A DNA stretch of 64,000 bases, taken from assembly GCF_003201875.1 (NCBI RefSeq), contig NZ_QJKD01000006.1, positions 248,001-312,000 of the forward strand, written 5' to 3'. Origin of the DNA: Hungatella effluvii. Lineage in GTDB: Bacteria > Bacillota > Clostridia > Lachnospirales > Lachnospiraceae. How positions within the stretch are numbered: position 1 is the stretch's first letter; every line of letters begins with the position of its first letter. Under the pieces are notes generated by a model. That model was not told where the DNA came from and did not search any database. It saw only the letters and a program-made list of their open reading frames with translations. Below are positions 53,339 to 61,518 of this stretch, in pieces. A program made the translations under genes and the position numbers.

Positions 53339-53575
53339 CTATAATTCTTTCCGGACGCTCAACCCCAGCGGCTTGGCCACACGGTCCTTTATACTCTCCA
53401 CTTTCCCCAGCATCAGCCATTGCTTTGTGCATTCTGCGCTTGCTCTTTCGCCGTCATCCGGCCACATGGAACGCCACTTTGCAAAACATTTATTCTCCAG
53501 CTTGCTGAAAACCATATAGATCATCTGTAATTCTTCTTCGGTAAATTCTAAATTATAAATTTGCTTTTTTATCAC
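53339..53575 (-). CDS. Small protein of unknown function beside an XRE regulator
   Basis: 78 residues if started at GTG 53575 (VIKKQIYNLEFTEEELQ), preceded by GGAGGGGGAG. A longer frame reaching 53662 is rejected because its start lies inside the -35 box of a good promoter. It is hydrophilic with helices (EEELQMIYMVFSKLEN, MWPDDGERASAECTKQW) and two Cys. No family recognised. It is divergent from the XRE gene, which probably regulates it. Confidence 0.6.
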   Translation of the reverse strand: MIKKQIYNLEFTEEELQMIYMVFSKLENKCFAKWRSMWPDDGERASAECTKQWLMLGKVESIKDRVAKPLGLSVRKEL

Positions 53576-53633
53576 TGTATGTACTCCCCCTCCATTGTCA
53601 ATTATCTTATCACGGCCGGCTCCTGGTATAAAA

Positions 53634-53662
53634 AGTATACAGCTTTTCTTAAATTCGGTCAA
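53634..53662 (-). promoter_or_regulatory. Promoter of the small unknown gene
   Basis: Minus strand TTGACC (53662-53657), 17-base spacer, TATACT (53639-53634). Confidence 0.75.
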
Positions 53663-53701
53663 CTATATGAATATTTAATCCACCATATAAACATACCATA
53701 T

Positions 53702-53713
53702 GTAGTAAACTAC
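53702..53713. promoter_or_regulatory. Candidate operator GTAGT-AA-ACTAC
   Basis: A 12-base near-perfect palindrome 20 bases before the XRE start and in the divergent spacer of the small unknown gene; suitable for a dimeric XRE repressor, unproven. Confidence 0.35.
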
Positions 53714-53732
53714 TGAAAAAAGGAGAATTGAT

Positions 53733-54017
53733 ATGGTTGACTTTGGAAACACCTTAAAAACATTACGATTACACGAAAAAATGACACAAGCCCAATTATC
53801 CCAGAAATTAGGACTGACAAAATCCGTAATCAGCGCCTACGAAACCGGTCTGCGCCTGCCGTCTTACGATGTTTTAATTCACATTGCACAGATTTTTAAA
53901 GTATCCACGGATTACCTCTTAGGCGTAGATCAAAAGGACAGTCTGGATCTGTCCGGGCTGACGCAGAATGAAAAGTCCGCACTGTTGGCACTGATCAAGG
54001 CTATGAAAAGCAGATAA
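53733..54017 (+). CDS. XRE-family transcriptional regulator
   Basis: 94 residues. One helix-turn-helix domain (TLKTLRLHEKMTQAQLSQKL, then LTKSVISAYETGLRLPSYDV, ending DYLLGVDQ) and a short C-terminal helix that probably dimerises. AAGGAG sits seven bases upstream. It is divergent from a 78-residue unknown gene; the spacer holds a GTAGTaaACTAC palindrome that may be its operator. Confidence 0.93.
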   Translation: MVDFGNTLKTLRLHEKMTQAQLSQKLGLTKSVISAYETGLRLPSYDVLIHIAQIFKVSTDYLLGVDQKDSLDLSGLTQNEKSALLALIKAMKSR

Positions 54018-54063
54018 GACTCCAAACGATACGCAGGCCGTGCACGGGCTTGCTGTTAATAAT

Positions 54064-54099
54064 CAGGCTGCATGTCCCGCAGAAAAACGCTGCAGCCTG
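54064..54099 (+). terminator. Weak hairpin after the XRE gene
   Basis: CAGGCTGCA (54064-54072) and TGCAGCCTG (54091-54099), 18-base loop, no T-run. Confidence 0.35.
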
Positions 54100-54138
54100 T
54101 CTGACTGCCATAATTTCACTGTGAAAGCATCAAAGCGC

Positions 54139-55329
54139 TTATTCTTTTGAGGCTCTGTGTAATTTCAAATTCCCCTCATAATCCAGATTCCCATCTAAAC
54201 CAAAGGCTTCAAAAATTGCCTTCTTATCCTTTTTGTTTAATGGATGACTGAGTCTCCCCCTGACACCATTCCTGACATCGCTGCCGTAATAAGGTTCATT
54301 GGAATGCGCTGTGATGCATTCCTCCAGATGATCTAAATTTAAAGAAAAACCAATTCCTTCATCCCTGTAATCGGTATGGTACCACCCCTCATCTTCATAC
54401 ATCTTATATTCAAAAAGCGACAGTTCTCTGTATATAAAACCGTATTGAAGATATGCAGTCTCCCGATCCTGATAATTGATGCTTTTACTCGTCGATATGG
54501 GACCGTCGTCCAAATCCCGATATGTAACCGCCCGGTTTCCGATGATCTTATACTCACCATAATAAATACGGTTGTCCATGATAGCCTGCGGCGGCAGAGA
54601 CAGCCCCTGTTCTAATTCATCCAGATTCACCTCCATGCTGTCACTGATTTTATGGTAAACTTTTACCACCAGCGCCGTTCCCATTAAATTTGCGAGACCG
54701 TAATTTTTGTTTTGTTTAAACTCCTCCGTCTTCCTCCGCTTCACGATATCGATTAAAATCTTTCCAAAGCCATACTGCCTTCTTCCGATTTTAAAAGCAA
54801 AAATATCGCCTTCTTTATAGCTCTGATGCACTCTTTTTTCGTTTTTAAAGGTTTCCAGTTCTGCGAAATCCGCCTGCGTCGTTTCCCTGATCCAGTTTTC
54901 CAGCCAGTTTTCCAACACCGCACCACTCTCTTCACTCCCTGCTTCTTCGGAATAAAAAGTCTTTTGTGTCGTATAACTGGCAATCGTGATCCAACCTCCC
55001 TCATAGGAAAAATAGACATCCACAGGCCGAAAGGACTGGGTTGCCGTAAAATTTAATTTCTTCGGCTTTCCCTTCGCAGTCTTCGGCAAAACCACCGTTC
55101 TGTTTTCCGCCGTTTCAACATCCAGCTCGCATTCTCTGTACCGAAAATTTTCCTCCTGACAGCCGGAGGAGGAAATCTCTTTTTTAATCACATTTCCATC
55201 AAAATAATAGGAGGTTCCTTTGATATCCAGTACTTCCCAATGCTTTTCGATGGGGTTTAAACCTAAATATTTTCTTTGTTCGTTGGTTAAAATAAATTTG
55301 TCATTCACAATCAGTCCCACCCTTTTCAT
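54139..55329 (-). CDS. Imm26-like immunity/unknown protein
   Basis: 396 residues with no signal peptide. The middle (~160-270) matches the Imm26 pattern: YKEGDIFAFKIGRRQYGFGK, then ALVVKVYHKISDSM. The C-terminal ~100 residues are rich in Glu and Lys and may be a separate domain; the N-terminal ~150 residues carry beta strands (VYFSYEGGWITIASY). Imm26 proteins are immunity partners of polymorphic toxins, but no toxin is adjacent, so it may be a solitary immunity gene left behind or have another job. Start is uncertain: ATG 55329 (GAGGG two bases away) or GTG 55308 with AAGGGTGGG. Confidence 0.65.
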   Translation of the reverse strand: MKRVGLIVNDKFILTNEQRKYLGLNPIEKHWEVLDIKGTSYYFDGNVIKKEISSSGCQEENFRYRECELDVETAENRTVVLPKTAKGKPKKLNFTATQSFRPVDVYFSYEGGWITIASYTTQKTFYSEEAGSEESGAVLENWLENWIRETTQADFAELETFKNEKRVHQSYKEGDIFAFKIGRRQYGFGKILIDIVKRRKTEEFKQNKNYGLANLMGTALVVKVYHKISDSMEVNLDELEQGLSLPPQAIMDNRIYYGEYKIIGNRAVTYRDLDDGPISTSKSINYQDRETAYLQYGFIYRELSLFEYKMYEDEGWYHTDYRDEGIGFSLNLDHLEECITAHSNEPYYGSDVRNGVRGRLSHPLNKKDKKAIFEAFGLDGNLDYEGNLKLHRASKE

Positions 55330-55461
55330 TTCCCTCTTCTTTTACAATACGGTAAAGTTCTTCTTCCTGCTCCGCCAGCGACCGGATATCTCCGCAAACC
55401 GATTGTCACGCAGTTCATTTTCCGGTTTCAGGGGATAGTAAGCCACATAATCACCTATAAT
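55301..55461 (-). pseudogene. Frameshifted small gene remnant
   Basis: One frame reads VAYYPLKPENELRDNRFAEI and breaks near 55376; the next frame continues as a plausible acidic-helical tail (LAEQEEELYRIVKEEG...) to a stop at 55301, inside the start of the Imm26-like gene. A good ribosome site GAGGAGGAG precedes an ATT/ATA where a start ATG would be expected. A missing base plus a lost start codon best explain it, so this is probably a decayed gene. Confidence 0.45.
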
Positions 55462-55472
55462 ACGTCTCCTCC

Positions 55473-55619
55473 TCAGTTTGATTTGTCGAAAAAGCCGGCA
55501 ATTGAAAATAGAAGCCCGGCCACTCCCATAATAAGAATCAGCCAGTCCAATCCGGACGAACAGAGCGCCAGCACAATTGCAAATAATAGTATTGCGATAC
55601 CTAATGTGATTTTTTTCAT
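55473..55619 (-). CDS. Small two-helix membrane protein (48 residues)
   Basis: MKKITLGIAILLFAIVLALC is a membrane helix; a short turn with CSSGLDW leads to a second helix (WLILIMGVAGLLFSIAGFF), then DKSN. Start ATG 55619, with GGAG eight bases upstream; stop TGA at 55473. Length and hydrophobicity recall holin-like or toxin-antitoxin type I membrane peptides, but equally common housekeeping small proteins of Clostridia; no function can be assigned. It overlaps no other gene and is followed immediately by the frameshifted remnant's ribosome site. Confidence 0.6.
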   Translation of the reverse strand: MKKITLGIAILLFAIVLALCSSGLDWLILIMGVAGLLFSIAGFFDKSN

Positions 55620-55673
55620 AGTTGTACTCCCTTATGGTATTAATTGTTTTATTTGATACGTCGAGCAATTATT

Positions 55674-56114
55674 TTATTTGACGAATGAAGATGTCTTGGT
55701 ACATTCCCTTATTTCTCCATCAGCAGCTAATCCTATGGCATAAGGTGCAATGTCAATTGATGGAGGAATCTTATCAGTTAATAATTGAATTATATTTATC
55801 CCGCCAATTGCGGTGGCACATTTAGCATTGATAATGAAATTATACCAATCACTTTTGCTTATGAAATGTAAAATTCCAAACGCCATGATCAGCCCATATT
55901 TTTTTGTAAATTTAAAATTACATAAGTCGCCAACCCATGTGTTAATAGTTAGCTGTCGACTAATTGATAAACGCCGCAATTTATTTACTGCATTTTCCGA
56001 AAGATCAAATGCATCAATACTCTTAAACCCGTGTTCAGCAAGGTATAATGAATTTTTACCATCCCCGCATCCTACATCAATTATATTACTTGATTTTTCT
56101 ATAAGATTTTCCAC
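55674..56114 (-). CDS. Start-less fragment of a class I SAM methyltransferase
   Basis: 146 residues from a GTG. The SAM motif IIDVGCGDGKNSLYLAEHG is at residue ~12, motif II FDLSENAV and LIMAFGILHFISKSDW follow. Upstream in the same frame, KKWKYLFGKIV also looks coding up to a TAG at 56154, without any standard start codon, so the true N-terminus is missing. The AT-rich composition differs from the GC-richer genes around. Most likely a truncated gene; a weak GTG start with GGGAAG cannot be excluded. TehB/UbiE-like, substrate unknown. Confidence 0.5.
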   Translation of the reverse strand: MENLIEKSSNIIDVGCGDGKNSLYLAEHGFKSIDAFDLSENAVNKLRRLSISRQLTINTWVGDLCNFKFTKKYGLIMAFGILHFISKSDWYNFIINAKCATAIGGINIIQLLTDKIPPSIDIAPYAIGLAADGEIRECTKTSSFVK

Positions 56115-56153
56115 TATCTTCCCAAAAAGGTATTTCCACTTTTTCCCTTCTTT

Positions 56154-56249
56154 CTATTCAAAATATACATTCAGCAGATCAATGGCTTCAATGCGCTTCT
56201 TATCCAGTTCATTATAACACGGCAAGCCTCATTCCGCATACACTTCATA
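56154..56249 (-). pseudogene. C-terminal remnant with internal stop
   Basis: In one frame, SYEVYAE, a stop, then GLPCYNELDKKRIEAIDLLN and VYFE before a final stop at 56154, in the same frame as the methyltransferase fragment. It looks like the last residues of a lost protein; no parent could be named. Confidence 0.3.
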
Positions 56250-56355
56250 AGAAACTAATTACATCGAAACAAAATCTTAAGCAATTCTGCAATACATTTC
56301 CCCGCCATTATGGTATACTATTCCTATCGAATTCAAATGATAAAGGAGGCTTTTT

Positions 56356-57234
56356 ATGAAGCGATATACGGTTATTCTCACCCTTTCACTCGTCTGTGCC
56401 ATTTCACTTGCAGGATGCGGTAAGAAGAATCAGGACAAAACAGATTTGACAAGCACCCACACGACGGCGGCAGAGACCATGTCTCCCACCACGACAGCGG
56501 CAGAGACGAAAGAGACGACGGCCGCGGACAAAGAGACCACGGATGCGGCTGGCGGCGAAACGAAAAAAGATGACGCTAAGAAGGCAGACACCGCCTCCAG
56601 CGTCACCACATCCATACACACTTACACCACAGGAAACATTTCCATCGAATACCCGGTTGTCTCTAATTTGAGCAAGGCTGCCGTGCAGGAAAAGATCAAC
56701 AAGCTGTTAAATGAACATGCGCTGGAATTCATCAAGGCCTACGGCGTGAATGAAAGCAAGGACTCCCTTACCGTAAAATGCAGGGTTGTCTCTGCAGACC
56801 GCAGACGCCTGACTGCTGTTTACACAGGTTCCTACATGCCGGATGGCGGCGCGCATCCGGTCAGTCTCTTCTATACGAATACCATTGACACAGCACTCGG
56901 TGAAGATATGGGGCTCACAAACTACGCGGATCCCTATACTCTGGCCGGTTATGTGCTGTCCGGTGACTGCCAGTTTGCGGACGCAGATGCCGCTTTGGAA
57001 AAAGAATTGATGAAGGTTAAGAATGACACCGACATTGAGACGTATACCGAGATGTTCCGCCGCGCAGATTTCCCATGGAAGGCGCCGAAAACCACCTCCA
57101 AGGACTCTGACGAAGCCGTGAAATTTCCGGAAGTGTTCAGCTACGAGGAGCAGGGAACCATCTATGTTTCCATACCGGTACCTCATGCTCTTGGCGATTA
57201 TGCTCTGATAAAGTACACTCCTGACACAAAATAG
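56356..57234 (+). CDS. DUF4163/DUF3298-like surface lipoprotein
   Basis: 292 residues. Lipobox LAGC (Cys21), then a Thr/Ala/Glu/Lys-rich tether (~25-85) and the paired DUF4163-DUF3298 region (ISIEYPVVSNLSKAAVQEKINKLL; DGGAHPVSLFYTNTIDTALGED; FSYEEQGTIYVSIPVPHALGDYA), as in RsiV/PdaC-like exported proteins. Function probably envelope-related sensing or ligand binding. Transcribed alone from an extended -10 (TGGTATACT, about 56312-56320). Confidence 0.85.
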   Translation: MKRYTVILTLSLVCAISLAGCGKKNQDKTDLTSTHTTAAETMSPTTTAAETKETTAADKETTDAAGGETKKDDAKKADTASSVTTSIHTYTTGNISIEYPVVSNLSKAAVQEKINKLLNEHALEFIKAYGVNESKDSLTVKCRVVSADRRRLTAVYTGSYMPDGGAHPVSLFYTNTIDTALGEDMGLTNYADPYTLAGYVLSGDCQFADADAALEKELMKVKNDTDIETYTEMFRRADFPWKAPKTTSKDSDEAVKFPEVFSYEEQGTIYVSIPVPHALGDYALIKYTPDTK

Positions 57235-57243
57235 TGAAAATAG

Positions 57244-57272
57244 TTGCTATTTAACCCCATATTTGATAAAAT
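57244..57272 (+). promoter_or_regulatory. Promoter of uraA-upp
   Basis: TTGCTA (57244-57249), 17 bases, TAAAAT (57267-57272). The leader before 57312 is only ~30 bases, too short for a PyrR attenuator. Confidence 0.7.
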
Positions 57273-57311
57273 AGTACGGAAAAATACAAAGATATGAAAT
57301 GGGGTAGCAAA

Positions 57312-58637
57312 ATGAGTGAAAAAACGCAACTGACAACACGAGACTATCTGCTCAGCATCCAACACCTGTTTGCCATGTTTGGCGCGACGGTTCTGGTTCC
57401 TTTGCTTACCGGTCTCAATCCATCGCTCGCACTGTTTTCCGCAGGTGTGGGCACCTTAATATTCCACTGCTGTACTAAGTTTAAGGTTCCTGTTTTTCTC
57501 GGTTCTTCCTTCGCCTTCCTGGCCGCATTAAGCGCCATCATTCGACCGGAAGGCGTTGTGGTTGCAGAAAACATTCCTTTAGCACAGGGTGGAATTATTT
57601 TTGCCGGTCTGATCTATCTGCTGTTTGCACTGATTGCGTTTTTAATCGGAGCGGACAAGATCAAGAGGGTATTTCCTCCGGTTGTAACAGGACCCGTGAT
57701 CGTGGTCATCGGTATTAACCTGGCGAGCACCGCGATCGGTGATGCGACCGGCGGCTTAAGCCTGGCGGACGGCCTTACCTCTGAGATCGCCTTAAACCTG
57801 GGCATCGCCCTGTTTACGCTCTTCGTGGTAATCCTCTGTTCCATATTCGCACACGGTTTTTTCAAACTGGTCCCGATCTTAATCGGAATCGCCGCAGGAT
57901 ACGTTCTGTGTATTATTCTGGGCGCGGTCGGAGTCTTCCATATGGATTATTCCGCCATTACGTCCGCAGCATGGATTAATATCCCCTTTGTGACAAAGGA
58001 TATGAATGGAGTTCCTTTTATGTCTCTTCCGAAATTTGAGCTGGGCGCCATTCTCTCCATCGCACCGATCGCCTGTGTTACCTTTATGGAACACATCGGT
58101 GATGTTACCACCAATGGTACGGTTGTCGGAAAAGATTTCTTAAAGGATCCGGGTCTCCACAGAACCCTGATGGGCGACGGACTCGCAACCTTATTCGCCG
58201 GATTCGTCGGCGGACCTGCCAACACCACGTATTCGGAGAATACCGGTGTTCTGGCCACTACGAAGAATTACAACCCGCGTCTTCTGCGTGTGACCGCCGT
58301 CTTCGCGATCATCCTCGGCCTTTTTGGTAAGGTAGGCGCAATTCTTCAGACTATTCCGGGCCCGGTCAAAGGCGGCGTAGAAGTTATGCTGTTCGGTATG
58401 ATCGCCGCAGTCGGAATCCGCTCTCTCGCGGAATCGGATCTTGATTTCACTCACAGCCGCAATTTAACCATCGTCGGACTGATCCTTGTATTCGGCCTCG
58501 GTTTTGCACAGATGGGCGGACTCAATGTCCACGCAGGCTCCATAACGCTTAACATCTCCGGCCTTTTCATTGCCGTTGTGATCGGAGTTCTCATGAATAT
58601 CATACTGCCTCAGGCAGCCGATACTGTAAAAAACTAA
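57312..58637 (+). CDS. uraA: Uracil permease
   Basis: 441 residues, 12-14 membrane helices of the nucleobase-ascorbate transporter family. Substrate-site motifs: LLTGLNPSLALFSAGVGTLI, FVGGPANTTYSENTGVLATT (the conserved QGxTT-like loop region with NTTYSEN) and the GVGxxx pattern. Start 57312 (MSEKTQL); an ATG at 57294 has no ribosome site. It is 18 bases from upp, the salvage enzyme, and both probably form one transcript. Confidence 0.93.
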   Translation: MSEKTQLTTRDYLLSIQHLFAMFGATVLVPLLTGLNPSLALFSAGVGTLIFHCCTKFKVPVFLGSSFAFLAALSAIIRPEGVVVAENIPLAQGGIIFAGLIYLLFALIAFLIGADKIKRVFPPVVTGPVIVVIGINLASTAIGDATGGLSLADGLTSEIALNLGIALFTLFVVILCSIFAHGFFKLVPILIGIAAGYVLCIILGAVGVFHMDYSAITSAAWINIPFVTKDMNGVPFMSLPKFELGAILSIAPIACVTFMEHIGDVTTNGTVVGKDFLKDPGLHRTLMGDGLATLFAGFVGGPANTTYSENTGVLATTKNYNPRLLRVTAVFAIILGLFGKVGAILQTIPGPVKGGVEVMLFGMIAAVGIRSLAESDLDFTHSRNLTIVGLILVFGLGFAQMGGLNVHAGSITLNISGLFIAVVIGVLMNIILPQAADTVKN

Positions 58638-58655
58638 AGAAAGGATTTATATACC

Positions 58656-59297
58656 ATGGAATATCCAATTGAAAATGTAACTGTCTTCAGCCACCCGTTA
58701 ATCCAGCACAAGATCTCTATCCTGAGGGATAAGAGAACCGGAACCAATGAGTTCCGCGCTCTGATCGAAGAGATCGCCATGCTTATGGGCTACGAGGCCT
58801 TAAGAGACCTTCCCTTAAAGGAGGTTGAGGTCGAGACTCCGATCGAGACCTGTATGACTCCCATGATCGCAGGGAAGAAGCTGGCCATCGTTCCGATCCT
58901 TCGTGCCGGCCTCGGTATGGTGAACGGAATCCTCGCTCTCGTTCCTTCTGCCAAAGTCGGTCACATCGGTCTTTACCGCGACGAAGTCACACACGAGCCT
59001 CACGAGTACTACTGCAAGCTTCCGAACCCCATTGAGCAGAGAACCATCGTGGTAACCGATCCCATGCTGGCTACAGGCGGTTCTGCCGTCGCAGCCGTGG
59101 ATTTCATCAAGGAACACGGCGGAAAGAACATCAAGTTCATGGCAATCATCGCCGCTCCGGAAGGTCTGGAACGCCTTCACAAAACCCATCCGGACATTCA
59201 GATCTATGTCGGCCATCTCGACCGCCAGTTAAACGAGAATGCCTACATCTGCCCAGGCCTGGGAGATGCCGGAGACAGAATTTTCGGTACGAAATAA
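58656..59297 (+). CDS. upp: Uracil phosphoribosyltransferase
   Basis: 213 residues. Converts uracil and PRPP to UMP. PRPP motif [14 protein letters not shown]-terminal uracil site [17 protein letters not shown], and N-terminal [14 protein letters not shown]. With uraA it lets the cell use external uracil. AAGGA ribosome site. Confidence 0.97.
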   Translation: MEYPIENVTVFSHPLIQHKISILRDKRTGTNEFRALIEEIAMLMGYEALRDLPLKEVEVETPIETCMTPMIAGKKLAIVPILRAGLGMVNGILALVPSAKVGHIGLYRDEVTHEPHEYYCKLPNPIEQRTIVVTDPMLATGGSAVAAVDFIKEHGGKNIKFMAIIAAPEGLERLHKTHPDIQIYVGHLDRQLNENAYICPGLGDAGDRIFGTK

Positions 59298-59348
59298 GAC
59301 AATGAAACTGTAAAGCTGACAGGAGCTGTAAAATAAGTTCCTATAAAA

Positions 59349-59390
59349 GAAACGCCAGTTCCGACAAATGCCGGTTCTGGCGTTTCTTTT
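59349..59390 (+). terminator. Terminator after upp
   Basis: AGAAACGCCAG (59349-59359) pairs with CTGGCGTTTCT (59377-59387) through an inner mismatch, followed by T-rich sequence; it also faces the end of the NSS gene. Confidence 0.85.
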
Positions 59391-59400
59391 TTATCTTCTC

Positions 59401-60732
59401 TTATCCAATTCCTTTGTATACAATGCTCATAATAAACACCAGGACGGCGAGTCCCACGTAAATATATTTTGCAGCAAAGCAAAACAGCTTCCCAACCGGC
59501 TTTTTCCGTCCGGTATTCAGTTCCTCTCCGATCCTTTTTATCCCCAGAACCCAGTAGATCATGATCGCGCAGAGCACGGCTCCGAAGGGCACGACGTAGA
59601 TCGTTATCATATCCATCCAGGAACCCATATACGGCTCATACTCGATGAAAAGTCCAATCAGGAACACGAGACAGCCCACGAGAAGAACCGCCTTTTTCCG
59701 GTCGAAATGCAGATGAGTCTGGACCGCCTCCGCACATACCTCAAACATGTTGACAAGGGACGTGATTCCTGCAAAAAGCACGGATAAGAAGAACAGAACG
59801 GCCACCCATCTTCCGGCCGGTATCTGTGCGAAAACCTTGGGAAGCGTGATGAACATGAGCGGCGGACCGCTGGCCGGATCCATCTGAAACGCAAACACCG
59901 CCGGAATGATGGCAAAGCCTGCGAGCAGGGCCGCCACCGTATCGAGCAGAGCGGTCGTCATGGCCGCCTTCGGTATATCTTCCTTCTTGTCTAAATAACT
60001 GCCGTAAATGATCATTCCAGACCCGGTAATCGATAAGGAGAAGAATGCCTGTCCCATGGCCATCACCCACGTCTCCGGCTTAAGCAGAAGCTCCCAGCGT
60101 GGGATCAGCAGATACTCATACCCGGCAAGAGCGCCGTCCAGGAAGAATACCCGCACCGCAATAATCACGAACAGGATGAAAAATGCAGGCATCATAATGC
60201 GGTTGACCTTCTCGATCCCCTTCAGGACACCACCTACCAGTACTACCATAGTGATTACCACCACCATGAAATGCCACGGCACGCTGCCGAAATGGCCAGT
60301 CGCCTGGGAGAAATAGACCTCTGCCTCCATCCCCATCATAACTCCCGACAGAGAGCCAAACAGGTAACGGAGTACCCAGCCCACGATAATCGCATAACCG
60401 ATCGCGATTCCCAGAGAACCGATCAGAGGGATGGCGCCGAGAAGTCCCCCGCCCCTTCTCCCTCTGCTCTTCAGCGCATAGCCGTAAGAACCGATGGGGC
60501 CGGTCCCAGTCAGTCTTCCAAATGCAAATTCTCCCGACAGCCCTACCATGCCGAATAAAAAGATAAATCCGAAATAAACGAGTAAAAAAGCTGCGCCTCC
60601 GTACTGCCCCACGCGGTAGGGGAACATCCAGATGTTCCCCATTCCGACCGCAGAGCCCACGGAGGCCAGTATAAATCCAAGCCGCGAACCGAACTTGCCG
60701 TTCTTCCCCGCAGTATGTGTTTTTTCTGACAT
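59401..60732 (-). CDS. Neurotransmitter:sodium symporter (NSS/LeuT-type)
   Basis: 443 residues, 11-12 membrane helices. Sodium-coupled amino acid uptake. The unwound helix 1 motif GSAVGMGNIWMFPYRVGQYG and helix 6 region FFSLSITGSGMIIYGSYLDK are LeuT-like. No signal peptide. Transported amino acid unknown. Convergent with upp; upstream is a separate gene. Confidence 0.93.
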   Translation of the reverse strand: MSEKTHTAGKNGKFGSRLGFILASVGSAVGMGNIWMFPYRVGQYGGAAFLLVYFGFIFLFGMVGLSGEFAFGRLTGTGPIGSYGYALKSRGRRGGGLLGAIPLIGSLGIAIGYAIIVGWVLRYLFGSLSGVMMGMEAEVYFSQATGHFGSVPWHFMVVVITMVVLVGGVLKGIEKVNRIMMPAFFILFVIIAVRVFFLDGALAGYEYLLIPRWELLLKPETWVMAMGQAFFSLSITGSGMIIYGSYLDKKEDIPKAAMTTALLDTVAALLAGFAIIPAVFAFQMDPASGPPLMFITLPKVFAQIPAGRWVAVLFFLSVLFAGITSLVNMFEVCAEAVQTHLHFDRKKAVLLVGCLVFLIGLFIEYEPYMGSWMDMITIYVVPFGAVLCAIMIYWVLGIKRIGEELNTGRKKPVGKLFCFAAKYIYVGLAVLVFIMSIVYKGIG

Positions 60733-60818
60733 GTCTCTTTGTACCTTACTCCTTGATTTTATCGCTGGCCTTCCTCATTGGACGGCCTCTTTCCCGGCCT
60801 TTTTATCGGCCTTCTTTC

Positions 60819-61505
60819 TTATGCTTCCTCTGTTTCGCGTTTCTCTGCCACTTCGCCCTGCTTCTTGTAGATGCAGCCCCCGTCAACACAGCCTCTTACG
60901 CTGGAAAGCGGATAGATATTGGATTTCGGTCCGATTACGGTTCCCGGATTTAAGACTGAGCCGCAGCCGACTTCCACGAAGTCACCCAGGATCGCGCCGA
61001 ATTTCTTTAATCCGGTCTCGATATCTCCATCCTCTGCGTGAACCTTAACCAGAGTCTTGTCAGATTTCACGTTGGAGGTGATGGAACCGGCGCCCATGTG
61101 TGACTTATAGCCCAGGATAGAGTCGCCCACGTAGTTGTAATGCGGTACCTGAACGCCGTCAAACAGGATAACGTTCTTTAACTCACAGGAGTTTCCCACA
61201 ACGGCGCCTTCACCAACGATGACGTTGCCGCGGATAAATGCACAGTGACGAATCTGTGCGCCCTTACAGATGATTACGTTATCGGCCAGACACGCGGTCG
61301 GCGGCATCTTGACGGATTTGTGAATCCAGATGGATTTGCCCATGCGGTTGTATTCGTCTTCCGGAAGCAGCGCGCCGAGGGATGTAATATACTCACCGAT
61401 CTTGGGGAGGATCTTCCACGGATACGTGTTTCTTTCAAATAAAAGTTTTGCTATGGTATGGCTGGTATCAAATAAGTCCTGGATTTGCATATCTTCTTTT
61501 TTCAT
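60819..61505 (-). CDS. Left-handed beta-helix (hexapeptide-repeat) protein
   Basis: 228 residues. After an N-terminal helix (~1-60) come hexapeptide repeats (CLADNVIICKGAQIRHCAFI, GNVIVGEGAVVGNS, HMGAGSITSNVK, NPGTVIGPKSNIYPLSSV), the fold of acyltransferases and of GlmU C-terminal halves; it lacks the nucleotidyltransferase half. Often annotated as GlcNAc-1-phosphate uridyltransferase-like; the actual substrate is unknown. Start 61505 with GGAG ten bases upstream; it lies 13 bases after topB and may share its transcript. Confidence 0.85.
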   Translation of the reverse strand: MKKEDMQIQDLFDTSHTIAKLLFERNTYPWKILPKIGEYITSLGALLPEDEYNRMGKSIWIHKSVKMPPTACLADNVIICKGAQIRHCAFIRGNVIVGEGAVVGNSCELKNVILFDGVQVPHYNYVGDSILGYKSHMGAGSITSNVKSDKTLVKVHAEDGDIETGLKKFGAILGDFVEVGCGSVLNPGTVIGPKSNIYPLSSVRGCVDGGCIYKKQGEVAEKRETEEA

Positions 61506-61518
61506 GGTCTTAAGTCTC

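Noticed and set aside
53200..53340. Integrase attachment site at the tRNA-Leu gene
   Set aside because: No repeat of the tRNA 3' end was seen downstream within the window and no integrase is present.
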